Origin: Hygrocybe punicea
Lineage: Eukaryota; Basidiomycota; Agaricomycetes; Agaricales; Hygrophoraceae
DNA length: 64,000 nt
Direction of reading: 5' to 3'
Assembly (NCBI GenBank): GCA_963556145.1
Contig: OY744462.1
Span: forward strand, 1,922,001-1,986,000
Every line of letters starts with the position of its first letter. Position 1 is the first letter of the stretch. A program made the translations under genes and the position numbers. Of this stretch, positions 11,115 through 23,121 are shown piece after piece. The notes beneath the pieces were generated by a model. That model saw only the letters and a list, made by a program, of their open reading frames with translations. It ran no database searches and was not told the origin of the DNA.

Positions 11115-11794
11115 TGTCACGTAAGAAATTTTTTCTTGTGTGTCGTTGTTGACGCGGTCACGTGGCGGCTTTGTTTATGCCCCGGTTGCCTACTTGGGTT
11201 TTCACGGATTCTTATCGCTATCCCCGGGTTGCCGTCGGCTTGCACACACCTGTACGACCGTATGACAATCCAACGTGTTGGATTCCAATCCGGATCGACC
11301 TCGAGCTTATTTGACCGACAAATCGACCAGGGATGATCTCTATTAGAAGTGTGGGGGAGATGTAGAGGGCAGGGTCCCTCTATACACGAAAACCCGACAT
11401 ATACGACACAACCCGAATCCGCACAAAGACCTACAACGAACCCGATCGAAATACGTTCCAAAATCCACCAAACCCGGATCTGGACCCGATCCGTAATACA
11501 GTGCGACACTCAACCCGATTGTATATGTTCTCATCACGACGATCATCAACACCAGTTCACTCCTATACTACAGTTCCTATCATGTTTCGTAGAGTCACTG
11601 ATCGGGTTGATATGTTTCAGTAGATTTGACATTTACTGCCTCTTCTCCTAACTGGCCTGTGCAGAGCACTGCCTTGTTTAAGTACTATAAAATGTAGAGA
11701 TAGTTGTACCAATAATACAAGTTGACTCTTCACCCCAAAATGCACAGAACTCTTTCGTACTAAGTCTCTCACCACTTTCCGTTATCCCGTAACA
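11115..11794 (+). mobile_element. possible solo LTR, about 680 bp
   Basis: The segment starts TGTCACG and ends CCCGTAACA (TG...CA with a matching inverted end CGTRACA), with a TATA-like CTATAAAATG near 11,685. These are features of Ty3/Gypsy-type LTRs. No second copy, target duplication, primer site or polypurine tract was confirmed, so the call is tentative. Confidence 0.3.
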
Positions 11795-12617
11795 AACCTG
11801 CCTTTACTATACCTAAAAACTCTCCGTCAACTCCATGACCCAACCGGATCCGACACCCAAATCAATCTGGAAACCAACCCGACCAATCAGATAGGTCCAA
11901 TCCTCTCTGGTTCCCACTTACATGACCTCGGATTCTCTACTTGCCACTCCTTTGATCACTTCTACTAGCTGATCACCCTTCACAGTAGATTCCCATTCAG
12001 ATCTACAACCCAACTCACCGTCACACCGATGACATGGACATTGATGAGGAGCTCAAACAGCTCCTCTCACCAGCATTCCTGACCATCCCACATCCACTCA
12101 TCTACCTTGAAAATGTGACAGTGATGTCAATTGACATGCATCTGGCATCTGTGAGGTAAACAGTAACAATAATGCATGAGTGGGTTGTGCTTGATGGCAC
12201 CTGTTAACAGCATGAGGAGACAGGGGAGACTGACAGGGTTGACCCATGTCATCCAAGAAGATTAAAGGTTCATGTCAAACCCACAGTTGTATGAGTGTGG
12301 ATGCAGGTTACCAGTGTTGGTGGGGGGTCGAGTATGGTGTCCAAAATTGGCACTCATGTTATGGAACACCCTGGAGATGACAACATTTCTCAACAAATGT
12401 CCAAGTTGGATGAAAAAATGACAAGAGATTAAGGGATGGGTTCCTGCCTACCTGAAGAGTTGTCTACACTGGTTGCCTGATCTCTGGTAGAGCACCCTCT
12501 CTGGTTGTTGCACTCTTAGATTGTGTTTGTCTCTCAGGCACTGATGTGGTTTCTATATCTATGACCCCAGATGAAGAGGTAATACAAGAGGCACACATCA
12601 CAAAGGTGCAAATGGAA
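11795..12617. other. no gene seen
   Basis: No open frame of note and no family recognised. A stretch near 12,125-12,210 loosely resembles 15,455-15,530 (both have TCAATTGAC, then a GGCACCTG), so both may be remnants of one repeat. Confidence 0.3.
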
Positions 12618-12936
12618 CTTGGGACTAGTGAATAGCGTGGGTAACCCATGGGTAATTTTGGCTGTACCCATACCCGCACCCATTGTACCCGCGGGTTTTA
12701 CCCGTCATTTTAAGCCCCGGATCGTCCAAAACGGTCAAGTATTGAGCTAGATATGCTCAAAATACTTTATTCTAGTATTTTGAGCATATCTAGCTCAATA
12801 CTTGACCGTTTTGGATGATCCAGGGCTTAAAATAAAGCTGGCGGGTCCAGAAATCTGTACCCGTACCCGTATCTGTGGCTATACCCGTGGAAGAACCCGC
12901 GGGTTCACCATACCCGCGCATTTCTCTACTTGGGAC
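12618..12936. mobile_element. hAT-like MITE, 303 bp, with 8-bp target duplication
   Basis: The element 12,626-12,928 is flanked on both sides by CTTGGGAC (12,618-12,625 and 12,929-12,936), an exact 8-bp duplication as made by hAT transposases. The ends are imperfect inverted repeats starting TAGTGAATAGCG and, from the other side, TAGAGAAATGCG. Inside, the ends carry several TACCCG/CGGGTA units that look like subterminal transposase-binding repeats. The centre is a 58-bp-arm palindrome (12,708-12,765 and 12,775-12,832) with two mismatches. It has no coding capacity, so it must be moved in trans. Confidence 0.9.
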
Positions 12937-15700
12937 ACTCCTGGCGGTAACATGATAAAGCACAATGAAATAAACAAACATGGGGAAATGCAAGACAGCA
13001 ATGCAGTGATAAACAAGGATCAGAAGGCTTAGCTCAATGTCCTAGATGACAGCACAATATGTGGTGTTGATGTGGATTCTGCGCTATGACTTAGGTCATG
13101 ATAGCAGAGAGTACGCAATGAGAAAAGATGCAGATTGAGTGAGAATGATTGGTCCTTTGAGAACTAAAACACAAACTGGTGGAGAGGGGAGAACTGGGTT
13201 CTTCATCTTTTTCCTACTACAGGACATTCTTTATACTCTAAAGAGATAGGGGTTTAAGGATGGATGAGTGAAATAGAAATGCAGTGAGATATCGCATGAA
13301 AGTGACAAAACGGCAACAGAATAGTGAAGGATTTCAAATAAAGGCGAATATCACATGAAAGTCGGTGAAATGAAGAGACAAGACCAGTCAAATTACATTT
13401 CTTGCATTGAACTCAGTGTCTGAATGTGTAGGACATGTTTAATGGTGGTGTTTCATCATGTTGAGACCGGGCTGTGTGGTTAAGATACAGCAAGAATGTC
13501 GAAGGCATGCACACGTAAATTGGTGTGAGTCACACAGGTCATGCGCAGTGCACAGATGTTTCACACATACCCTGGACACAGAAGAGTCATAGGAAAGTTA
13601 GGAATAGCCATATGAGAGATTCTGTGCCCAAAGGGGGGAGCTGCAAATCAGCGCATCACAGTACTGTTCCCATTTCTCAATGAGGCCAGAGAGGACACTG
13701 CCGACATAACCAGGTATGCATATCATCATCTATATGAACCAACAGTGCTGTGGTAGATGTTACTTGCTCTGAGATGTCATTGGCCCTTCACAGAAATATC
13801 TGCTTTGTCAGGTCAAAAGCGACAGTTTTCAGGGTGCACATGATACTGCAAGATCATGTGCACTTTTTTTGGAACATACACAAACCCCTAAGCTTGTTGT
13901 TCACAAACATCACATCGAGAGTGAGAAGGACTAGTGCTGAGGCAACGATGGCAGATGACAAAGGTGAGGAACCTGCACAGATATTGCTCTGGGTGCCAGA
14001 AAGTAGCATGATAGACATCATGTTCCTGTGAACAAAGAGATGGTTAAACCTGATAAAACATATTCGACAAGGATAACGGTAGGACTGCCATGTGAACCCA
14101 TTCAGTCCTGACATTGTATTATCTGTCGATCATATCCATCATGGTTTGTCATTGATGGGCACCAACAGACTTCAAATCTAACTAGATCCAATTCTTAAGC
14201 TCAGTTGACATTTGGTCTTAGGATGCACACATATGCCATAGTGCCATTCCTGTGTGCTAATGTCCTAACAGTCCTTTCAATAAACTCCAACCTTCAAAAA
14301 TGATAATCACTCCTTGTTCAGGCATGCATTCCCATACCAAGGTAATCCATCAACATTTGTTGTCTTGCTGCAGTAGGTGTACCAGCAAGAAGCACCTCCA
14401 AACCAAGTGCCACAAGCACTGCATTACAATTGGCAGCTAACATGTTCATCAGCCAACACATAAAGTAGGATCTGGTGAAGCTACCTGTGATGTTCATCAG
14501 TTCCTTTTCAGTGTATGGAAATGCACCAATAACATGAATTCCTTGAGGGTAAAGGAGAGGTGCATCTATAGATGCCGTCGAGTTGTATAGGTGCTGTGGT
14601 TGTTGATTGAGTCTGACTCAGGAACACGAGCAAGATGCACTTGAAAAAAATATGAAAATAAATACATGTTCTGGATACTGTTAACTGTGTTTGGCTACCA
14701 TTAACTGTGTTTTGGATAGCATTAACTGCATTCATCAATTGCTGAAGGTGGTTGACAATCAAATATGACTGCTGATGGAGATGTTGGAGTTGTTGTTGGA
14801 TAGCAAGAACTGCAACAAGCCAATCTCTTGGGCCACTCCTTGGAGATAATTGTTGAGAATTCCAAAGTTGGGCTGTGGTCTGAGGATTGGTGGAGGGATA
14901 GGTATGATGTTCGGTATGTTGTTCACCACAACTTGTGCCATAATGTGATGTTTTGTTTGGCAAACTTGCCAGCATATCGTATCACAGGCTTCACCTGAAC
15001 AGTTCTTTAGTTGATCTGGTACATGGCAGCAGGTAGCATTAGTGGGAGAGGGCAGGTCCACATCATTTAATCTTGGTGAGGGTTCATCATTCCTTACATC
15101 CTGATGATTCTTGACAATTTCCTGGCTAGAAGGTTGAGTCCCCATCATTCGCTCACGCTGGTCCTAGCATTGTGTCCACCTGTCTGTGCAGTACTGAATA
15201 TCAGGTGCCCACCTACCTGCCCAGGTACATACCCCAACCCTCATCACTTTGATGTTTGCTAACGGCCTTCACACACTTCGCGAATGCGGATGGATCGCAC
15301 CATTCACACAATCCATGACAATGACCCAAAGCTTCCCATGACCTCACAAGGGTGACAGACATGTCTGGCCCACACAAGTACTGTGAAGCCTCAAAATGTG
15401 GGTGAGATTCACTGTGAGAAGTCCCCGCCCTGCCATATCCACCTCGCAAGCATGCACGTCCACATCAATTGACGTGCACATGGCATTCGCAAGGTGTCAG
15501 GCATGGAATCCATGGGCACCTGCCATTGACTGAGGTATATGACACTTAAAATACTAGGTCCAAAAAAATTCAGCCAGCCAACTGACCCCCCCCCTACCTC
15601 AGGTGTGGGATTCAGGTTCCACCACCCCCTTGAGAATCAATTGTTCTTACATCACTGATAACAAGTAGATACAAATGAAGGGCATATTGTGTCTTTATTT
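12937..15700. other. gene-poor region with one weak unknown frame
   Basis: No recognised gene. On the minus strand two overlapping frames at 15,148-14,759 and 14,975-14,508 give Gln/Asn/Ser-rich peptides (runs of short helical QQLQHLHQQ type) in different registers. They could be exons of a low-complexity protein or chance. A run of C at 15,588-15,596 and AT-rich spacers otherwise. Confidence 0.25.
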
Positions 15701-16078
15701 ACAGCACACCAAATCCATTTGACAAAAGTCCATGGCCAAGAGGCAGCAACATGCATATTTACATTGGGTTTCTTAAAGCCAGATGGTGAACATCAAAACA
15801 AGGCTTGTCCGATAAAAAGAAGGAAAAGTGTCCGGGAGAAGCAGGGAGATGAAGGAGTGAACCCGAGAGGGTGATGGTGAGCACTGGGGGAGGTCAGCGC
15901 CGCGTAAACAAGAAGGCGGCTTGTAGCGTCGGCCACTGACAATACAAGTTACGTAAAAGCGGTAAGAAGTTGGGAAAATGATATACAAGTATACACTCCC
16001 CCCTTGTTGCAGTATACAAGGAACTTGAATTTGAAACAAGACGGAAGATATTCGTATAGAAGCAATTTCACACCATTA

Positions 16079-18858
16079 TCAAGCATACTGTAACTGCACT
16101 GACCTTGTCCCATTCTCCGCGGCACGCACAGCGCTGGCAAGATCAAAGTGGAAGAACGGCGTATCAGCGGAAATTAACAGTGAATGTTCGTTCCCTGAAA
16201 TATACGAGTCGGCCTTGCGCTTAGACCGTTGTTCCTCGTCCGTTGGAATGTCGTCATAAGTTTGTGGGAAAATATCGCCGTAGGGTACTACGGGAGCGAT
16301 CTCCTTAGGCCGACTAGAGGATATGCCCCTGCCGAATCCACCCGCAATAAGAGAGCGCCGAATCCAAGGTGACATAATACCCGCGAAGTGAAACTGGAGA
16401 GGATATCATGCGAAATCGCTCATTGGCAAATACAGTAAACTGACCTCCACGGGACGATCGGCCCACCTCTCGACCTCGTTTCGGGTGTCAACCAGGCTTT
16501 GGGTACCGGTGGTGTCGATGTGTGGACTAGATACGATACGATACATTATCAAATCTGGGCTACGAGAAGATGTGTGGAAAATTTACGTACATCGAAGAGA
16601 AATCGAGAACAACAGCGTTTAATATTGGTTTTGTTTCATCTTCAGGTTGAGCCACCCTGGATCCAAAACGGCGAGGACCCGGGTCATTCCAGGGGCGATC
16701 ACTAGGCTTGACAGCTGACATGTCTTTTCCACGCCTTGTGTTGGCTTTGACGTACTCCACAAGAGCGCCATTGGCAAGGGATGCATTAGGATACAGATAG
16801 CTCTCCTCGAGGCGATATATGATGACGCCTGGCGAAGGTGGAATGACCACAACGGCAGGGTTGATGACACCGTTATTCTTCAGAGGTGCGAACACTTCCC
16901 GGGGGAAAGAAGATGTTGCATCTGGTGTATCAGCTTGAAGCATGACTTTACCCAGAAAATAACTGCGGGGGTGAGCGAGGCGAATCCCGAGGAGGACAGC
17001 GGAAGCCAAGATTGAAGTATAGATTCCATTCTCGATGGTACTGAAAACTGTGACGAGAACAGCAGCGATCCAGATGAGGAACTCGAGTGGGGAGACCCGC
17101 CAGTAGGAGTAGACTTGCGAAGGAGAAGCAACTAGGTCTGCGACGGCATGTATGATGACAGCAGAGAGAGCTGCGGTGGGAATCCAGAAGAAGGCAGGAG
17201 TTAGACCGTAAAGGGCAACAATGACAACGATGGCAGTGATGACACCAGCAGCGGGAGTACGGACTCCGGATTGGGATTTCAAGGCTGTTCGAGAGAATGA
17301 ACCGGTCGCCGGATATGCGTTAAAGACTGATCCGATTGTGTTTGTGACACCAATGGCAATCAGCTCCTGATTGGGATTAATCCGATATCCGTTCAGTCTT
17401 CCAAAGGCTAATGAAACCGGGAGTGGTTAGTGGGATACTCGACGGGTGACGTATTTGAACTAACATTTAGCAATAGCTATATGTTCAAGCAAAAGAATGA
17501 TGGTCGCAACGGGTAGCTGCGAACCAAGGGCCTTGAGAAGCTTTGGATCAATTATGGGTGGTCCGACATTTTGGAAGCCGCGGGGGACTGTCTGCAAAAT
17601 CTTGATAGGGTATTTGCCAGACTTGCTCTTTCGATGGCGACAATACAACCAAGCCGCAAGGGTAAGAATGATTACGACGAACGCATTCCTCATGACGGAG
17701 ACGAAGAAGATCAGACGGGCTAAAAGAAATAATTTAACTAATTTAGACCTGCTGAATGCACTTAAGACCAACCTCTTCGGGGGAAACGTTTTGTAAGGCG
17801 GTTGCAACATATGCGGATAGCGTACAAAGCCGCCAATCCGGTGAGGCCAAAGGCAGCATCCATTTGCGTGCGCGGCAATCCCTTAAGAGTGTTGATGATG
17901 ACATGAAAAGTTGCAGCCCTTGTGCTGAGGCATATGGAGTGAACATGACAAAGCGAAAGGACAGTGTGTTGTACGTACTCGAAGCCGGATATACCCATGA
18001 GTCCTGGGACCTGACCTGCGACGATGTTGATGGCTGACCCGGTCATAAACCCACTGACAGCCGGGGCGGGTATAAGTTCAACAATCCATCCCATACGAAG
18101 CAAACCAATTCCAAGAACGATAAATCCACACATATATGCCAGTGTGGTTGCGATTTGGGGACTGGGCCAAGTATTTGGGTGAAGAGTGTTAACGTGCTTG
18201 ATAATTTGGGAAACAGTTAGGGACATGACGGCCACAGGTCCAATGGAAACATCCTTTGAAGTTGCGAAGAACTTATTGGAATGGAAGAGTGAGTTTGCAT
18301 TGTAAATTTGAACGAGGATTGGAAACGTACACAATAGACTGCCACTCCGACGAAGGAAGAATATAAGCCATATTGGGGAGGGAGAGTGGCAATCTGTAGA
18401 AAGCGAGGATTGAGAGAAATGAATTGATGAGTCGAGCGAAATGCACATGCCTGAGCATAGGACATGCTCTGGGGCACGATGACCATTCCAACGGTTAATC
18501 CAGCGATTACGTCTCCGGTAAGCCATACCAAGTCTTGGATGACTGTCAGTATTGAGAAAGCTATTAAGGTGGACGACATACTGTATCTTGAAATCCAGCC
18601 GAAGATCGGAAACAAACTGGAGATGTAATGGAAGACCTTGAAAAACTTGCAGTTAGCAAGGACATGAAGGGAAAGGGGGTAGCGTACGGCAAGCTTTGGG
18701 TCGGTATAGAAGCCTCTGAGCCAACTGTTAACCGTAACTACTGGCACAGTGTCCTCAGAGTAGCCAAGGACACGCTTGCCATAGCGTATGGCTGATGAGG
18801 TGGATGTCATTGTCTGGCGAAGCGAACGAAAGGGCGACGGTTTTATAAGAACCGTCAT
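16079..18858 (-). CDS. SulP/SLC26 family sulfate permease
   Basis: Multi-exon sulfate transporter of the plasma membrane. The N-terminal exon (18,858 or, one in-frame Met later, 18,810) gives MTSTSSAIRY then the SulP signature GLTVGMVIVPQSMSYAQ near 18,460. Membrane segments continue through 18,230-17,980 (LAYMCGFIVLGIGLLRMG, FMTGSAINIVAGQVPGLMG), 17,810-17,460, and 17,282-16,900 (AIVVIVALYGLTPAFFWIP). The C-terminal STAS domain begins with VVLDFSSMYV near 16,580 and continues across two introns: a small exon at about 16,440-16,520 reads TTGTQSLVDTRNEVERWADR, the next FHFAGI. The stop is at 16,079. SulP proteins have 12-14 membrane helices plus a cytosolic STAS domain, and all parts are present. 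Substrate (sulfate) is by family; other anions cannot be excluded. Confidence 0.93.
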
Positions 18859-19770
18859 TTGATTGCCAGAGATTATCGATTATCTGCGGATAAGATTGCG
18901 ATGTTTGACGAGAGCAGCATTGCACAATAATGTCCTGAACGAGCACGCCTTCCTGGTCTGCAATGACGACATACTCGCGGTCTTGGAATTGGCCGCATTT
19001 CATCAGCCACCGAGCTGTAAAATTAAGGGCTGTACTAGTTGGTACTACCCATGGTTAATTCCTTCCCACACAATCACTACACATGGCACAAAGGCGCCAG
19101 CCTGGACATCAGACATGTCCATCAGTCGTTCAGCTGATCAGCCTAAGCGCCTTTTTATCGTAGCATTATATAATAAGCTCGTTTTGAAGAGTGAATGTGC
19201 ACTTGAGCCTAGTCACTGTATTTGGAGGAAGCAAAATCTCAATTGGCATGCACTGGCAATCTAATAAAGGCTTTTGCAAAGCCCCGGTGTTCGGTTTGTG
19301 AGAGCTATCACGGAGTTATTAGTATGCAACAAATCATAGTACACGCAAACCACCGTATTGATGCCGCACTCCACAGTTTGCCACCACTCGTTCTCACTCG
19401 TACAAGTTCGCCCGGCATTGGTGGAGAATATCCGTTTCGTTACGTCACCGGTGACTGAACTGCTCAAAGTGACTTGAGAAGATGCACACGAGAGCGACCA
19501 CGGACAGGCTTGCGACGTTGCGACCAGGTGCAGGGTATAAATAACGCAAGGAATGATATCAAGTCTCATGACTAGGACATGGGGCCCGCGTCTGGGAAGT
19601 AGAAATTGGTGAGGTCTGTTGAATGGTACACACATTATCTCTCTATATTGCATGATCCCTGTTTGCAATGCGGAGAATACAGAGGTATCGCTTGACGTGC
19701 AGTCAGATATCGATCTGGCCAGTTCTGGGTTGGTTTTATGGGTAGGGCCGTCATGCTTCTTCCACAGAGA

Positions 19771-20260
19771 TCATAATGCACGACTCCTGCAGGCAATATT
19801 GACGCGTCTTAGCAAGGCCGGCATTCGAGGAATTCGGGAATGGCAGATTGGTCTCGAAGACGACGGCCAGTCATCGCAAAGATTAGCTAGAAAGTCAATG
19901 AGATAGTTGATATACAGCACCTGAAGTGGCAATTTGGTTGCTGCGAACATTATTAAAGCCCCGGTGAGCGTTGATACCGATGGCTGTCTGAAGGTGGAAT
20001 GGAGGATCAACGATAAAACCTGGGAGTTGTGTTCAGTTTTGTTTTGCCTGACTTGAGACCGATACCCTTTGCTATCTGTGAGACTGTGAGTGACTGCGAC
20101 AGCAGTGAGCCACCCCAAAGCCCCCCCAATAGCAAAGGCGACATCTTGACTGCGTACAACTTCAAGTATACAACAACATGGATTGAAGTAGGAAAACATA
20201 CTGCGTCACCCACAGAGGATTAATATTTGGAGACGTACGGCTTTCTGAGGAAAAGACATG
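19771..20260 (-). CDS. small unknown protein, possible membrane segment
   Basis: ATG near 20,260 (MSFPQKA) could splice across about 20,247-20,210 to a frame ending at 19,771. That frame holds a hydrophobic stretch (AFAIGGALGWLTAVAVTHSL) and a second one (TLTGALIMFAATKLPLQVLYI). Another reading frame over 20,213-20,010 is also open and hydrophobic, so the correct exon phase is unclear. No family recognised. It lies between the sulfate permease and the divergent PFS2 gene. Expression data would be needed to settle the structure. Confidence 0.3.
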
Positions 20261-20700
20261 GTCGCAGAAGGATGACGACTGCGTAGTACGCCGTTATCAC
20301 TCGTCACACAGTGGTTCACCGCGTCGCTTTGAGGAATGCAAATACGCGTGCTGGAGTCACAAGCTTAAGTGGATATATATCAGTCAGGGACATATTATAT
20401 CACTGAGGTGACCACTCACTATGTCCGTCCAAAAGTTGATCGTTGTCCATATTGACAGTAAGATTGTCCAGGATAATACAGTCGTTGACGATGTACGGAG
20501 CCAGTGAGGCCAACTGCAGGTTGTTATGCAATTTTGATGACGACGAAGTTCGCCCTCTGTAAGTAAACGACGACTGTAATTTTAGACTGGCCTTGTTTGT
20601 CTCTATAACTAAGGTGTAACTGACTTACATCTGAGGCGTTGCCTATGTGCCTGCCCTGGGTCTGAAGGGACATCACTCGCAAGCTACTAAGTTACGATAA

Positions 20701-22780
20701 ATGGCCACCACACTACCGGTCCTGCTCCCACAATGTGCTCTGCCCCATGCCCAGAATTTTCCACACCTCGAATGGACACCCAAGCGGTACCTCTCCGCCC
20801 CGCAACCTCCGCCCATGGACGACGCAAAACTACACGAGCAGGAAATGGCCAGCGTTAGACAGGCTCTGGACGGGAAGGCGGTCAAGAAGACTAGACCACG
20901 CCGGACGGTTGACTACAATGGCGGCTTGGGTCGCTGGGCGCTGGTGTGTCTATTCACTCCTTCAATAAATATTCTTCACTGGATTCATTGGTAGATGAGA
21001 AAATTGCGTCCGAATCCCACTTATGTGCCATATCTTCGGCCGAGTCCACCACACATCATTGACGTACGGAGTCCACTTGTTCGTATTGCGACTTTTCGTA
21101 CTGACCAGGTACCAGCTTCTACCTCCAAAAGCATACCCCGACAACCCCTCAACCTCGCTGTGTACAAAATTTGTGCATACATCGACAAATAAAATCAGAT
21201 GTCCGGTCAATGTCGTTATGGTACGCAGCATCTTTTTCCCCCCTAACAAATTGAGCCTCGAAACACCGTTCGGCTCAAAATATCACAGTGGACACCTGAG
21301 GGTCGGCGCGTGCTCACCGGCTCGACAAGCGGAGAGTTCACCCTTTGGAATGGCCTTACCTTCAATTTTGAGACCATCCTTCAGGCGCACGACACCGCCG
21401 TCTGCGCATTCTCCTTTACCCACTCCGGCGCGTACCTTGCCTCCACAGATAAGAGCGGTATCATCAAGTACTTCCAGCCCAACATGAATAACCTGACCGC
21501 GTGGCAGGGCTCACGCTCGAGAGAGGCCATCCGCGGACTGAGCTTCAGCCCAGATGACAGTCGCTTCGCCACTGCGAGCGACGACTCCAGCGTCCGCATA
21601 TGGTCATTCGAGGAGAGTCGCGAGGAGAGCATCTTAACCGGTAGCATCCTCTGTCTATGATTACTCCCAGAAGCTCACCACGATGCATAGGCCACGGTTG
21701 GGACGTCAAATGCGTTGAATGGCACCCTACGAAAGGTCTCCTCGTATCAGGGAGCAAAGATAACCAAGTCAAATTCTGGGATCCACGTACTGGCACCGTG
21801 CTCTCAACTCTGTAAGTTGTTCAGCGGGATCAGTGTCAGCACAGGGGACTTGTCGCTGATGTCACCTTCATCAGACATCAACACAAAAATACCGTCCAGG
21901 CCGTGTCATGGTCACCCAACGGCAATTTCGTAGCCAGTGCTTCGCGTGACCAGACTGTCCGTGTCTTTGACATCCGTGCCATGAAGGAGCTCCGTATCCT
22001 CAAAGGACACAAGAAGGAAGTGTGCTGTGAGCTCCCCATTTCACTCCCATCTGCTTTGGTCTTTTTGATTTTTCTCTCTCCCCTGCACCTCGTGTTCCAG
22101 CTGTGACCTGGCACCCAGTGCATCCCATCCTTGTCTCCGGCGGCTCGGAGGGTGCCATCCTACACTGGGACATTGGATCCCCAGAAACCACTCCCACGCA
22201 GCCCGCCTCGCAACCTCGCGCTACGCTCTCACAGGCACACGACTCCAACGTGTGGTCACTGGCGTTCCACCCACTGGGCCACATCCTCGTCAGCGCCTCC
22301 AACGACCACACCACCCGTTTCTGGTCACGCGAACGCCCTGGCGACGCATCATCTGTGTTCTCCGGCGGCGGGGAGAAGCCGCCAGAGATGACCGACATGA
22401 GTGGGCAGGATGAGGAGGAGGACACTATGGTGCCTGGATTTGGCTACGGTGCAGGTACGTGGTGGGGCAAGGAGGAGGAAGCGGCTGCAGCCGGAACGAC
22501 CTCGTTAGCGGGTGGTTCCGTGCTACCGGGGCCTGACCTGGGATATGGGCGGAGGGCAGGCACACTTGACGCTGGAATAAGTGATGATTTCATTCCGGGA
22601 TTTGGTGCTATGGATGGCACCAATCCAGTTTCCGGCAGGCAAAGCGGACCCCTGCCGCCACAGGAGGATATGTTTGGAACGGGCGTTGGGGGAGATGAGT
22701 GGGGTCGCGGAGGGGGAGAAGATTGGGGCCGAGGCGGGGGACGCCAAAGCCGCTGGGTGCAGCGTAGGACGAGATATTGA
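20701..22780 (+). CDS. PFS2: polyadenylation factor Pfs2/WDR33, WD40 protein
   Basis: Subunit of the mRNA cleavage and polyadenylation complex in the nucleus; the metazoan orthologue WDR33 helps recognise the AAUAAA signal. Seven exons keep one frame of 573 residues: 20701-20943, 20995-21063, 21116-21220, 21289-21640, 21691-21811, 21875-22026 and 22101-22780; all introns start GT and end AG (50-74 nt). The N-terminal block [18 protein letters not shown] is diagnostic of this family. WD repeats follow, with endings such as [36 protein letters not shown] and GAILHWD, then HTTRFWSRE. The C-terminal tail (from about residue 430) is Gly/Glu/Arg-rich and ends in [17 protein letters not shown], a likely RNA-binding basic end. 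The reading is intact. Confidence 0.96.
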
Positions 22781-23121
22781 ATAGATCTCTGTTTGTGAAT
22801 GCATGAATTATTTTTATCTGAAATGTTGTTGGTATTTTTCGCAGGCTTAGCCAGGTAAAAAGGTGTGCATAGGATTACATACATGCGTACATGGACGTGG
22901 ATGATAGAAGGGTAATCAATCAATCATGAGTGTTCGTGTGAGGAGATGAATATAAATCAAAAAATCGCCAATATGAAATTTGTCTCGTATGTTTGGAAAT
23001 CGTGAAAAAAAAAAATGGTTCAGAGGAATACAACAATACAACGTCTAAATGGCGACCAGCCTCCCGATGGGCTGTAACCGCGGACGATGTGTGGGTGTGG
23101 GTGTGAAAAAACGAACCTGAA

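Noticed and set aside
12661..12915. Telomere-like TACCCG repeats
   Set aside because: They lie inside a MITE with an 8-bp target duplication and fit subterminal repeats better than an interstitial telomere.
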